Positions 33,623 through 40,495 of a DNA stretch of 64,000 bases are shown piece after piece; positions within the stretch are counted from its first letter, which is position 1; each line of letters starts with the position of its first letter. The translations under genes were made by a program, and so were the position numbers. Where the stretch lies: NCBI RefSeq assembly GCF_004324755.1, contig NZ_SDMQ01000005.1:62001-126000 (forward strand). Reading direction: 5' to 3'. The notes under the pieces are model-generated. The model was not told the origin of the DNA. It saw only the letters and a program-made list of their open reading frames with translations, and did not search any database. The DNA comes from Propioniciclava sinopodophylli. Lineage in GTDB: Bacteria > Actinomycetota > Actinomycetes > Propionibacteriales > Propionibacteriaceae.

Positions 33623-33855
33623 GACAGGTCGACCGAACGCGGCGCATCGTTACGTTCCGGGACGTCGAGATCCACGCCGCCGGCTTCGGCGAACGTAGCG
33701 TGCAGCGCGATCAAGATGTTCTCCTCAGGAAGGTCCACCGCCGCGTCCAAGATCGCGCGGACCTCGGCCTCGACCGATCGTCCATGCTTGGCGGCCCGGC
33801 CGCGCAACCGAGCGTGGGTGTGTTCGTTCAACTGCCGGATCGTCAAAGTGCCCAT
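33619..33855 (-). CDS. vapB: FitA-type antitoxin of the second VapBC module
   Basis: This 78-residue ribbon-helix-helix protein has TLTIRQLNEHTHARLRGRAA and the HGRSVEAEVRAIL helix, which match the FitA/VapB RHH group. The C-terminal acidic part would bind the toxin. GGAGG lies 8 nt before ATG 33855. A possible minus-strand -10 (TAGCAT) lies about 25 nt upstream. Confidence 0.87.
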   Translation of the reverse strand: MGTLTIRQLNEHTHARLRGRAAKHGRSVEAEVRAILDAAVDLPEENILIALHATFAEAGGVDLDVPERNDAPRSVDLS

Positions 33856-33999
33856 GACCACCACCTCCCTGACAGCAATGCTAGCACCTGGCGACGATCA
33901 GCCTAAGGTCAACCAAGCTCGCTGCAGACCCGTTCAGCAGGCGGGGCGCACTGGATCGGCGTGGTCGAACGTGGTGGCGTCGCGGGTCGGATGCGTATG

Positions 34000-34734
34000 T
34001 CAGTCCCGCCGGGGCGCCGGATTGATCGTGTCCCCTGACCAGCTCATGTTGTCGTCGACACCGACCTCGAACGCCTCCAGTGTGGGATCGGCGAGAACGG
34101 CGTCGGCGACCCCGCGCTCGCGGCCGAGTAATGTGAAACCGAAGTCGATCTCGGTAGCCAGACACCAGGCATGGTCGTCCGGCCACACGAGGTTCGCCGA
34201 CTGCTCGATGAACTGGTCCTCGACCCAGACCTCGTGCGCGGCCAGTGGCGCCCGGAACAGGTGGTAGCGCCGGTGCGGAAGGTCCAGCACCGGCTCGGTA
34301 GCCCCCGGGACCCGGCTCGGCACCGGGATCTCGTAGGTTGTGAGGTCGGGGTGATGCGCCTGAACCTTGCCCCCGCCCCAGAACCCGTAGCCCTCCCAGA
34401 CCGCGTAGGTGACATCCCCGGATGCCGGTAGGTGCGCGAGAAGCGCGTCGTGGTCGGGGCGTGGGAGGTGGCCATCCGGCGGCCACAGATTTGGGTGGTG
34501 CAGGGTGTCGAAGAAGTGACTCCACTGGGCCAGCGGGTGCAGGACGCGTCCTTGGGACGCCGCGATCTCGCGCCAGCGGTGTCCGTCCTGCAGGGGGTGC
34601 AGGACCCGCACGTACGCCGCGAATCCCGTCGGCACTATCGCACCCACCGGAACCCCAGCCGGTCCCCACGGCAGCAGCCGGGGCACAAGCCAAGCGGACC
34701 AGGCTGCGTCCGTCGTGTGGTGGGGAAGGCTCAT
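34000..34734 (-). CDS. Unrecognised 244-residue protein
   Basis: The start at ATG 34734 is supported by TACCCT (34746-34741) exactly 6 nt upstream. A longer open frame adds Arg-rich text and is unlikely. The protein is soluble and aromatic-rich: PVGAIVPTGFAAYVRVLHPL near residue 30, WREIAASQGRVLHPLAQWSH, VTYAVWEGYGFWGGG, then RRYHLFRAPLAAHEVWVEDQ and LVWPDDHAWCLATEIDFGFT. Proteins with the same FAAYxRVLHPxxxxxRW start occur in other actinobacteria, without a known role, as far as I recall. No signal peptide or catalytic motif is visible. Confidence 0.75.
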   Translation of the reverse strand: MSLPHHTTDAAWSAWLVPRLLPWGPAGVPVGAIVPTGFAAYVRVLHPLQDGHRWREIAASQGRVLHPLAQWSHFFDTLHHPNLWPPDGHLPRPDHDALLAHLPASGDVTYAVWEGYGFWGGGKVQAHHPDLTTYEIPVPSRVPGATEPVLDLPHRRYHLFRAPLAAHEVWVEDQFIEQSANLVWPDDHAWCLATEIDFGFTLLGRERGVADAVLADPTLEAFEVGVDDNMSWSGDTINPAPRRD

Positions 34735-34969
34735 GGCCCAAGGGTAGGCAATCGCCCCCAAGCCCAACTCCAGAGGCTCATCGGGGCGACCCGCATTTCG
34801 GCGCGTCCAACCCGGAAGCAATCCCGCGCTGCGGGAACAGGAGCCGACAGGCGACCCACGCGCACCCTGTGGCAATTCCGGATGTCGGCCTAGTCTTCGC
34901 CACTCGGCCCGACCTTTAGAGCGGCCGAGGCGGTACGGTTGCGTCACGAGGGGTCGCAAAGGAGTCGAA

Positions 34970-35422
34970 ATGGGAACACTGGCGCCGGCCGCCGCCGGGG
35001 TGCTGGCGAGTATCGTGGCAGGAATCCTCGGGGGCTATGCGGGCGGACTTGCTGCACAGCCTACCCAAATCACGGCCGGAGAAATCAGTGTCTTCTTTGC
35101 GGACTACTATTCAAAGGCGACGAGTCCTGCCGACCGCCAACTGGCCCGTGCTCGGTTATCCCCAGGATTGCGCGCACTGGCGAACAACACCGTCGAAGAG
35201 TTCGACCGCTTCTGGTCTGGATACGCGAAGGCCGTCGTCGATGAGGTCACCCCCGTCGGACCAAACACGTTCGCAATAGGTGCAACGTACACCACGGGTT
35301 CCGGCAAGATGCTGACGCGCAACATAGTGGCTTCGTTCGTCTGCGACAGAACTGTCGCCCTATCTTTCCTGCCCTGCCCACCAGAGTCCGTCATGCTAGA
35401 TGCGACCAAAGTATTGGATTGA
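34970..35422 (+). CDS. Predicted exported protein with an NTF2-like domain
   Basis: This 150-residue protein has one N-terminal hydrophobic segment (about residues 7-28), then a domain that reads like the NTF2-like modules found outside the membrane in actinobacteria: VFFADYYSKATSPADRQLAR, LSPGLRALA, EEFDRFWSGYAKAVVDEV and a beta-rich end. A cysteine pair (Cys near 125 and 136) could form a disulfide. AAAGGAG lies 6 nt before ATG 34970. The fold assignment is by eye. Function unknown. Confidence 0.65.
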   Translation: MGTLAPAAAGVLASIVAGILGGYAGGLAAQPTQITAGEISVFFADYYSKATSPADRQLARARLSPGLRALANNTVEEFDRFWSGYAKAVVDEVTPVGPNTFAIGATYTTGSGKMLTRNIVASFVCDRTVALSFLPCPPESVMLDATKVLD

Positions 35423-35662
35423 GGCGCCTACCCCTGGTTCGTGGACACGGAAGGGAGGACCGGCCGTCGCTGATCGTGGCTAAAGGCGTGCGTGATCTGC
35501 ACCCCTGAAGGCACTCCGCTCACTCGTACCCGCAACATGCGCCACGCGACGCATCGCATGACGCATGTTCGGCGGGCATGTCAGTCAGCCGCTCACCATT
35601 CCAAGGTTCTGCGACTTGGGCCCCTGGCCTGCGCCTTCCAAGAGCCCGGCATAATGGTCTCC

Positions 35663-36100
35663 ATGGATTCCTGGGGCGTCGTGATCGTTGCAGTTGTCGG
35701 TGTGATCGGCACAGTGGCGGGCACCTGGATCCAGGGGCATCACACGCGCAGAGCGGCGGAAGAGGCTCGACGCTTCGAGCAGCGGGAGTCACTTCGGCCG
35801 CTCCAACTGGAGGCCTTCGCGACTCTGATGGAAACGTTCGCTGACATGGATCAGTACGCACATTCTCCCAGCGACGACAAGGATCCGTTCGCTGAACTGC
35901 GCGCAAAGGCTCGGGCCGCGGAACTCCCGATGGCTCGCTTCGCGGCGCTCGTGCCCTCGAACGTCGTCGCTAACGCGCGTGCACTGCTTGACTGCTACTG
36001 CTCCATCAGCAGTCACCCGCTCAGCGAATTCGAGGACATTCCGCTCCATGCGCGACGCGACGCGCTTGTCGCTTCGTTCCGACAACAGAGGATCGAGTGA
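35663..36100 (+). CDS. Membrane-anchored protein with a cytoplasmic helical domain
   Basis: This 145-residue protein has one N-terminal membrane helix (WGVVIVAVVGVIGTVAGTWI), then a charged coiled region (RRAAEEARRFEQRESLRPLQ). A helical bundle follows, with EAFATLMETFADMDQYAHSP and RFAALVPSNVVANARALLDC. Many Gram-positive bacteria have proteins of this plan with no known role. ATG 35663 is preferred over ATG 35654 because CATAAT (35650-35655) would overlap the earlier codon and lies 7 nt before the later one. Confidence 0.65.
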   Translation: MDSWGVVIVAVVGVIGTVAGTWIQGHHTRRAAEEARRFEQRESLRPLQLEAFATLMETFADMDQYAHSPSDDKDPFAELRAKARAAELPMARFAALVPSNVVANARALLDCYCSISSHPLSEFEDIPLHARRDALVASFRQQRIE

Positions 36101-36153
36101 GCACGCCACCACTGGTGGACCAGTGTGTTGGCACCAGACCCGACCGCGAGTCC

Positions 36154-36398
36154 ATGCACGTTTCCCGCTTCGTGACCTACCTGCTCTATCTGCTCGTGCG
36201 ACGCCAGTTGGGACGCCAGTTCGCGGACAACCTTCCGAACTCGTGGACGCCGTCGAACTCGCGCACTCGGACGCGTTCCGCTGCGCCCAGCGCGTACGGC
36301 TCCCACTCCACACGAACGACGAGTACTATACCGACGATGAGTTCCTCTACCTCACCCTGCACATCGCCCGCCTGACCCGAGCCGAACGCAAAGCCTGA
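36154..36398 (+). pseudogene. Remnant of a BglG/LicT-type antiterminator (PRD domain)
   Basis: In one frame from 36154 the text is MHVSRFVTYLLYLLVRRQLG, resembling the first helices of a PTS regulation domain. Near 36230 it must shift by one base. The next frame then gives ELVDAVELAHSDAFRCAQRV and YYTDDEFLYLTLHIARLTRA, a recognisable PRD end. The RNA-binding domain and the first PRD are missing. The ancestor would have controlled a beta-glucoside or similar PTS operon. It is a truncated, frameshifted scar. Confidence 0.6.
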
Positions 36399-36452
36399 CA
36401 CTCGAACATTGCCGGCTGTGTCGTCGACAAGTCGCCCGTCGAGTCGAGCAGT

Positions 36453-36488
36453 GGGGGTCGATCCCGTGGCCGCCTCGATCCGACCCCC
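36453..36488. terminator. Terminator-like hairpin
   Basis: GGGGGTCGATC (36453-36463) pairs with GATCCGACCCCC (36477-36488), giving an 11-bp stem with one bulged base and a 13-nt loop. It lies between the antiterminator remnant and the convergent hepT gene, 85 nt past the hepT stop. No clear U-tract follows on either strand. Confidence 0.45.
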
Positions 36489-36573
36489 CACCGGACCATC
36501 GGCCAAACGAGTCAGCCGTGATCGCCCCCCATGCGGCAGATCAGTGCGTTCGGGCCACAAGGATGGCGGTAGA

Positions 36574-36963
36574 TCAGTTCACCGACAGCCTCGAGCCGAG
36601 TTCGGGGATGCGGACGGTAAGGGCGGCCCATATGAGGTCGTGGCTGACCCTGTCGTAGTGGTGGGCAACCAGATTCCGCATTCGATTGATCCCCTGCCAA
36701 TCAACGTCGGGATACCTATCCTTGAACCCTTGAGGCAGCTTCTCGGCGACGGTCGCTACCTTGATGAGGATCCGCTCGCCGGCATTCCGCAACAAGGCAC
36801 CCTCCATCGAATCCGCGAGGTAGGCCTCCTGTCCCTTCTTGGTCAGATACGCGGCTTCTCGCACGAATTCAGCCAGATCGCCCACGCGCCGCTCAACCCG
36901 ACCCTCCCGATCGGCGCCTACCTCGTCGCTGCGGGGCGGGTCTCCCTCCGCCGGGCTCATCAC
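36574..36963 (-). CDS. hepT: HepT-type HEPN-domain toxin (DUF86)
   Basis: This 129-residue helical protein is the RNase partner of an MntA/HepT module. The HEPN catalytic motif RNLVAHHY matches R-x4-H-x-Y exactly (near residue 94 on). In characterised HepT the Tyr of this motif is the residue AMPylated by the antitoxin. Start GTG 36963 overlaps the stop of the antitoxin gene (GTGA); ATG 36960 is the next choice. The extra charged 20-30 residues at the N-terminus are unusual. The module is transcribed on the minus strand, antitoxin first. Confidence 0.85.
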   Translation of the reverse strand: MMSPAEGDPPRSDEVGADREGRVERRVGDLAEFVREAAYLTKKGQEAYLADSMEGALLRNAGERILIKVATVAEKLPQGFKDRYPDVDWQGINRMRNLVAHHYDRVSHDLIWAALTVRIPELGSRLSVN

Positions 36964-37421
36964 AGCGGGACCGCCTCAGCGCGGGCGCGGTCAATAACGC
37001 GCCCGGAACTACCACACGACACCACATCCACCGGAACGGTGAGGAGTTCAGCCAACTCCTCCTCCAAGGTCAGGAGCGTCACGATGTCCGCCTCGGGGGG
37101 GAAGGTAACCAGCAAGTCGATGTCCGACCCCGGACTGTCGTCGCCTCGTGCCACCGAGCCGAACACACGGGGATCCTTGGCCCCGACCCTCGCGACAGCG
37201 GCCAACACGTCGTCACGCCTGGCGCGCAGCAGCATCGACGGCCGTACGCGCAGCGCGCGCTCCAAGGCGGCCCTCGCAGCGTCGGACGGCGCCCTGGTGC
37301 CCCGCTCGATCGCCGCGATCAAGGGTTGCTTCACCCCGGACAGGTCGGCCAGTTGACGCTGGGTCAACCCGGCCGCTGCACGCCGCAACTTCAGCCGATC
37401 CGAGAACGTATGCTCAGCCAT
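36960..37421 (-). CDS. mntA: MntA-type nucleotidyltransferase antitoxin fused to an XRE domain
   Basis: This 153-residue fusion begins with an XRE helix-turn-helix (about residues 8-62: LTQRQLADLSGVKQPLIAAI). It is followed by a minimal nucleotidyltransferase whose GSVARGDDSPGSDIDLLV matches GS-x10-DxD. In known systems MntA AMPylates HepT to silence it. The fused HTH is not part of classical MntA and suggests that the antitoxin represses its own operon. TATCAT (37433-37428) lies 6 nt before ATG 37421, a leaderless arrangement. Confidence 0.87.
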   Translation of the reverse strand: MAEHTFSDRLKLRRAAAGLTQRQLADLSGVKQPLIAAIERGTRAPSDAARAALERALRVRPSMLLRARRDDVLAAVARVGAKDPRVFGSVARGDDSPGSDIDLLVTFPPEADIVTLLTLEEELAELLTVPVDVVSCGSSGRVIDRARAEAVPL

Positions 37422-37670
37422 GGACCCATGATACCTCGCCTGTTATCACAAAGGAACCATACTCACCCGCCCACACCGACCGGCGCGACCCGCGGCATGT
37501 GCGCGCATTCGGCGTCGGTCAGCCGACACGTGTGGCGAGGTCGTCGGGAACGGCCCGGGCCCTGGCAATCAACGACTTGCCGGAGTCGTCCGATCCAATT
37601 GGGGCGGATGCAAGCTCCAGCACGGTCCCGGAGCGAGGACTACAGGCGCTCATCGATCGCTCCGCGGCCT

Positions 37671-37687
37671 AGGGCGTGTCTCGTAAC
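37671..37687 (+). repeat. Left terminal inverted repeat of the IS
   Basis: AGGGCGTGTCTCGTAAC is exactly complementary to the right end at 38599-38615. The left flanking bases are CT, and the right flanking base is A. Confidence 0.85.
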
Positions 37688-37710
37688 GCTCCTGGTGTTT
37701 CTCGGGCAGG

Positions 37711-38115
37711 GTGTCGGTCGTGAGTCGGATGCCGGTGTTGACCGATGAGGACTGGGCCCGGTTGCAGCCGTTGATGCCTCGGTCTGGCGCGAAGGGTGGT
37801 CGGCCCTGGGCGGACCACCGGCTGGTGGTGGAGGGCATCGTGTGGCGCTACCGCACGGGGAGCCCGTGGCGGGACCTGCCCGCCGAGTTCGGGCCGTGGC
37901 AGACCGTGTGGGCCCGGCACCGCACCTGGAGCGAGGACGGCACCTGGGACCGGATCCACACCATGCTGATGGGCCAGGCCGACGCCGCCGGACGGGTCGA
38001 CTGGTCGGTGAACGTGGACTCCACGATCAACCGCGCCCACCAGCACGGCACCAACCTGCCCCGGGACACAGGGGGCGCCACCGAACTACAACAATCTGCG
38101 CCTGGAGTCGCCTGA
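37711..38115 (+). CDS. IS5-family transposase, first frame
   Basis: This 134-residue N-terminal half reads VLTDEDWARLQPLMPRSGAK, then GRPWADHRLVVEGIVWRYRT, GSPWRDLPAEFGPWQTVWAR and the first DDE Asp in WSVNVDSTINRAHQHG. It ends prematurely after leaving the conserved text at DTGGA. Start may be GTG 37711 or ATG 37729. The rest of the protein is in the +1 frame, starting from the run of five G at 38071-38075. Confidence 0.82.
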   Translation: MSVVSRMPVLTDEDWARLQPLMPRSGAKGGRPWADHRLVVEGIVWRYRTGSPWRDLPAEFGPWQTVWARHRTWSEDGTWDRIHTMLMGQADAAGRVDWSVNVDSTINRAHQHGTNLPRDTGGATELQQSAPGVA

Positions 38116-38617
38116 TCACGGTATCGGGCGTTCTCGGGGCGGGTTGACCAGCAAGATCCACCACCTCGTCGACGGCCGGGGCGCACCGATGGTCGTGGTC
38201 GTGTCGGCCGGGCAGTCCGGTGACTCGCCGATGCTGCCGGTCCTGCTGGACCACCTGTCGGTGCCCCGGATCGGACCGGGCCGGCCCCGCACCACCCCGG
38301 ACCGGTTGCGGGGCGACAAGGCCTACTCTGCCCGCGGGCACCGCTCGCTGCTGCGCTCGCGAGGGATCACCACCACCATCCCTGAACCGGCCGACCAGAT
38401 CGCGAACCGGAAACGCCGCGGCAGCAGCGGAGGCAGACCTCCCGCCTTCGACCCGGTCGACTACAAGAACCGCAACCACGTCGAACGCTCGTTCAACCAC
38501 GGCAAGCAATGGCGCGGGTTCGCCACCCGCTACGACAAACTCGGCATCGTCTACCGCGGCGCCGCCGTCCTCAACGCCATCATCAGATGGCTCCTACGGT
38601 TACGAGACACGCCCTAG
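38072..38617 (+). CDS. IS5-family transposase, second frame
   Basis: This frame joins the first at the GGGGG run and continues GAPPNYNNLRLESPDHGIGR, then SRGGLTSKIHHLVDGRG. The second catalytic Asp lies in RGDKAYSARGHR and the final Glu in HVERSFNHGKQWRGFATRYD. The stop codon TAG (38615-38617) is formed partly from the flanking target bases. Whether the two halves are joined by frameshifting or the gene is simply broken by a 1-nt indel cannot be told. There is no independent ribosome site. Confidence 0.75.
   Translation, partial: GAPPNYNNLRLESPDHGIGRSRGGLTSKIHHLVDGRGAPMVVVVSAGQSGDSPMLPVLLDHLSVPRIGPGRPRTTPDRLRGDKAYSARGHRSLLRSRGITTTIPEPADQIANRKRRGSSGGRPPAFDPVDYKNRNHVERSFNHGKQWRGFATRYDKLGIVYRGAAVLNAIIRWLLRLRDTP
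38599..38615 (-). repeat. Right terminal inverted repeat of the IS
   Basis: GTTACGAGACACGCCCT is the exact reverse complement of the left repeat. It contains the end of the transposase frame. Confidence 0.85.
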
Positions 38618-38685
38618 TTGTCGGAATCGGCGCCGTGGTCGCGTGAACAGCCCGTGATGCGGCCGGGCCGTTCACTGTCTAGGCG

Positions 38686-38823
38686 CTACTTGCCCTTGGC
38701 CTGAGCCAGGGCGCTTCCAGCGACCGACTTTGACGTCTTGCTGTAGCGCCCGTCGCTCAGCACCTTGGACGCCTTGGACGCGACCTTGGAACTCGTGGTC
38801 TTGCCCTTCCCGCCCTTTGCCAT
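38686..38823 (-). CDS. Small basic Lys/Ser-rich protein
   Basis: This 45-residue protein, MAKGGKGKTTSSKVASKASK and then SDGRYSKTSKSVAGSALAQA, is lysine-, serine- and alanine-rich with no hydrophobic core. Similar short MAKGGK-type proteins occur across actinobacteria, often longer with repeated AAxSAAGSALAQ units, so this may be a shortened member. AGGAGG lies 7 nt before ATG 38823. DNA or RNA binding is a guess from charge. Confidence 0.65.
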   Translation of the reverse strand: MAKGGKGKTTSSKVASKASKVLSDGRYSKTSKSVAGSALAQAKGK

Positions 38824-39139
38824 GAGCGACTCCTCCTTCCTGCCTCCGGCGCCGGCGCCTTCCCCTGCGTGTCTGCCCGAGAGCCGCGCCTCCGGGAGAC
38901 TGACGCCCTCGTCTGAACCGCCCAGGTGGAGTGCGAGCCCGAGCGATAGAGCCCTGTCCGGCTCCAATCTCAGTGTGAGCCGAGGCTCCGACAGTCTCCG
39001 TCCGACACGCCCGCAGGCCTGATCGCCCTGGCGACGTCGCGATCCCGACCGCGCCCAATTCGACACCCCCGCGGCATGACAGGACGTGTACAGAATGGCT
39101 ATGGATGGCCGTGCGAGACCCCGACCCGGTGGATCTGGT
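38824..39139. other. Noncoding gap of about 316 bases
   Basis: No coding frame with a sensible start or protein-like text was found on either strand. It contains the ribosome site of the basic 45-residue gene at its left end. The stretch between about 38930 and 39060 reads like lightly degraded sequence, but I cannot assign it. Confidence 0.4.
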
Positions 39140-39433
39140 TCAGGCTGGGAGGGAACCTGCTGCAGAGTGCCACTCGAAAGATGAGTGAGGCTCGAGGACT
39201 ACGACGGTCTCATCCTTCCCGCCCCACAGACCAACTACCTTGGGGCCAGAAAACGGTGCCTTGAATGACAGCCGGACATTCTTGAAATCCCGGCCTCGGG
39301 GTCCGTCCTCGGGGCCCAGGATCACAAGCTCAAGGACCATGCCCTCGGCGTCGCGCACAACCACCTTCTCTCCACCGCCACCACGTTGTCGACACACGTC
39401 GTCACGGAACTCCTTCGGATGGGGGCTAGGCAT
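39140..39433 (-). CDS. Unrecognised 97-residue protein, possibly chimeric
   Basis: ATG 39433 follows GGAAGG by about 9 nt. The first 13 residues, MPSPHPKEFRDDV, match the start of IS3-type OrfA proteins. The rest does not: EGMVLELVILGPEDGPRGRD, VRLSFKAPFSGPKVVGLWGG and KDETVVVLEPHSSFEWHSAA read as a small beta-rich protein of unknown family. An IS3 left end may have supplied a new start codon and ribosome site. Alternatively the match is chance. Confidence 0.45.
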   Translation of the reverse strand: MPSPHPKEFRDDVCRQRGGGGEKVVVRDAEGMVLELVILGPEDGPRGRDFKNVRLSFKAPFSGPKVVGLWGGKDETVVVLEPHSSFEWHSAAGSLPA

Positions 39434-39503
39434 GGTCAACATCCTTCCAGCAGGACCTCATGCAGTCCCCCTGTCAGGAGTCAGGACCCTGTGACCGAAC
39501 ACG

Positions 39504-39532
39504 GGCCGTCCCGCAGTGTGTGCGGGAGGGCC
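39504..39532 (-). terminator. Terminator after copy 2 of the 46-residue gene
   Basis: TCCCGCA (39509-39515) pairs with TGCGGGA (39521-39527) around GTGTG. The flanking GGCC (39504-39507) and GGCC (39529-39532) extend the stem. It lies 18 nt past the stop of the minus-strand 46-residue gene. Confidence 0.65.
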
Positions 39533-39549
39533 GCGTGTGGGATTTCGGG

Positions 39550-39690
39550 TCAGGCGGCCAGGGTCAGCACGTTCATGCTCTGGGCGCACCACGAGCAGTA
39601 GGCGGACGCCTCGCCGTGACGGATGGACAGGGTGTGGCCGCAGCTGAGCTCGGCCTGGTCGAGGCGCCAACGCGCCGTGTGGTTCGTCAT
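39550..39690 (-). CDS. 46-residue Cys/His protein, copy 2
   Basis: MTNHTARWRLDQAELSCGHT, then LSIRHGEASAYCSWCAQ, differs from copy 1 (26862-27002) at about a dozen of 46 positions, with Cys17, His19, Cys32 and Cys35 kept. AAGGAG precedes ATG 39690 by 8 nt. A hairpin terminator follows. Conservation at the protein level between two copies separated by 12.5 kb supports a real function, possibly a zinc-ribbon-like regulator, but no family is recognised. Confidence 0.75.
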   Translation of the reverse strand: MTNHTARWRLDQAELSCGHTLSIRHGEASAYCSWCAQSMNVLTLAA

Positions 39691-39840
39691 GGACAACTCC
39701 TTCGACCACCGGGTGCGAGCGAACAGCGAACCGGCGGTACTGGTGAATGGACCCGCAGCGCAGGGGCGCACCGCGGATAGGACGTGATCCGACCGTGCCC
39801 GCCAGGGCAACAGGTGGATGCGGCGTCCGGTGCGAGTGGT

Positions 39841-39860
39841 GGTCGCCGTGGACGGCGACC
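39841..39860 (-). terminator. Hairpin after tRNA-Pro
   Basis: GGTCGCC (39841-39847) and GGCGACC (39854-39860) pair around GTGGAC. It lies 10 nt past the tRNA 3' end on the minus strand, a plausible tRNA terminator. Confidence 0.5.
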
Positions 39861-39870
39861 GATTCCTCGG

Positions 39871-39944
<74 letters not shown>

Positions 39945-40141
39945 CCCGTGGCCCGCCTTTGCAGGCTCCGGCCACGGCGACCTACGTTACACCAACCCGG
40001 CCCCTGTTGCGGAATCGGCCGCCCCTCGGCGCGTCCGATGTAAGCCCGTTCTGGTCGTCACCACCCCTTGACAAGCCCCGATGCGCGTTCGAAGCTAGTG
40101 CGACCGGACGCTGGAGTCCGGAACGGCGAGGAGGAGTACCC

Positions 40142-40363
40142 ATGACCGACCCCACCCTGGACCCGCGTGAGAGCCGCCTGGACGACGTGGACGCGCCCCG
40201 GGAGGACATCCAGGCGCTGGACGAGCCGCTGGTGAACCTCGACGCCACCGACGACGAGGTCGAGGGCGAGGAGTCGGCCGACGACAAGTACATCCAGGTC
40301 ATCGATGGACGCCCCGAGACCCTCGGCGTCGACGTCCAGGACAGCCCCGCACAGGACCGCTGA
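40142..40363 (+). CDS. Acidic 73-residue protein
   Basis: The product MTDPTLDPRESRLDDVDAPR and so on is very acidic, with no hydrophobic segments, and ends QVIDGRPETLGVDVQDSPAQ. GAGGAGG lies 7 nt before ATG 40142. The composition and size fit a disordered or regulatory small protein. No family recognised. Confidence 0.6.
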   Translation: MTDPTLDPRESRLDDVDAPREDIQALDEPLVNLDATDDEVEGEESADDKYIQVIDGRPETLGVDVQDSPAQDR

Positions 40364-40495
40364 GCGGCACCCCAACCCGTCCGGGCGGTGGAACGATGGC
40401 CGGTACCGCCACCGTCTTCGACGCCGCCGCCCGGACGCGGTCCATCCCTGAACGCATCGAGCGCGCCTCGGCCGTCGCGAGCGAGCACGCCCGGC

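Larger units (their letters stand above)
37671..38615 (+). mobile_element. IS5-family (IS427-like) insertion sequence
   Basis: A 945-bp element is bounded by perfect 17-bp inverted repeats (AGGGCGTGTCTCGTAAC at 37671-37687, and its reverse complement at 38599-38615). Both ends sit in a CTAG context (37668-37671 region and 38614-38617), fitting the YTAR-type target of the family with a 2-4 bp duplication. It carries one transposase split into two frames. It interrupts noncoding DNA between mntA and a small basic-protein gene. Confidence 0.87.

Noticed and set aside
37517-37670. A short minus-strand reading (LELASAPIGSDDSGKSLIAR) ending at the IS left end
   Set aside because: It does not continue across the IS, a TAG lies at the junction and there is no ribosome site; too short to support.
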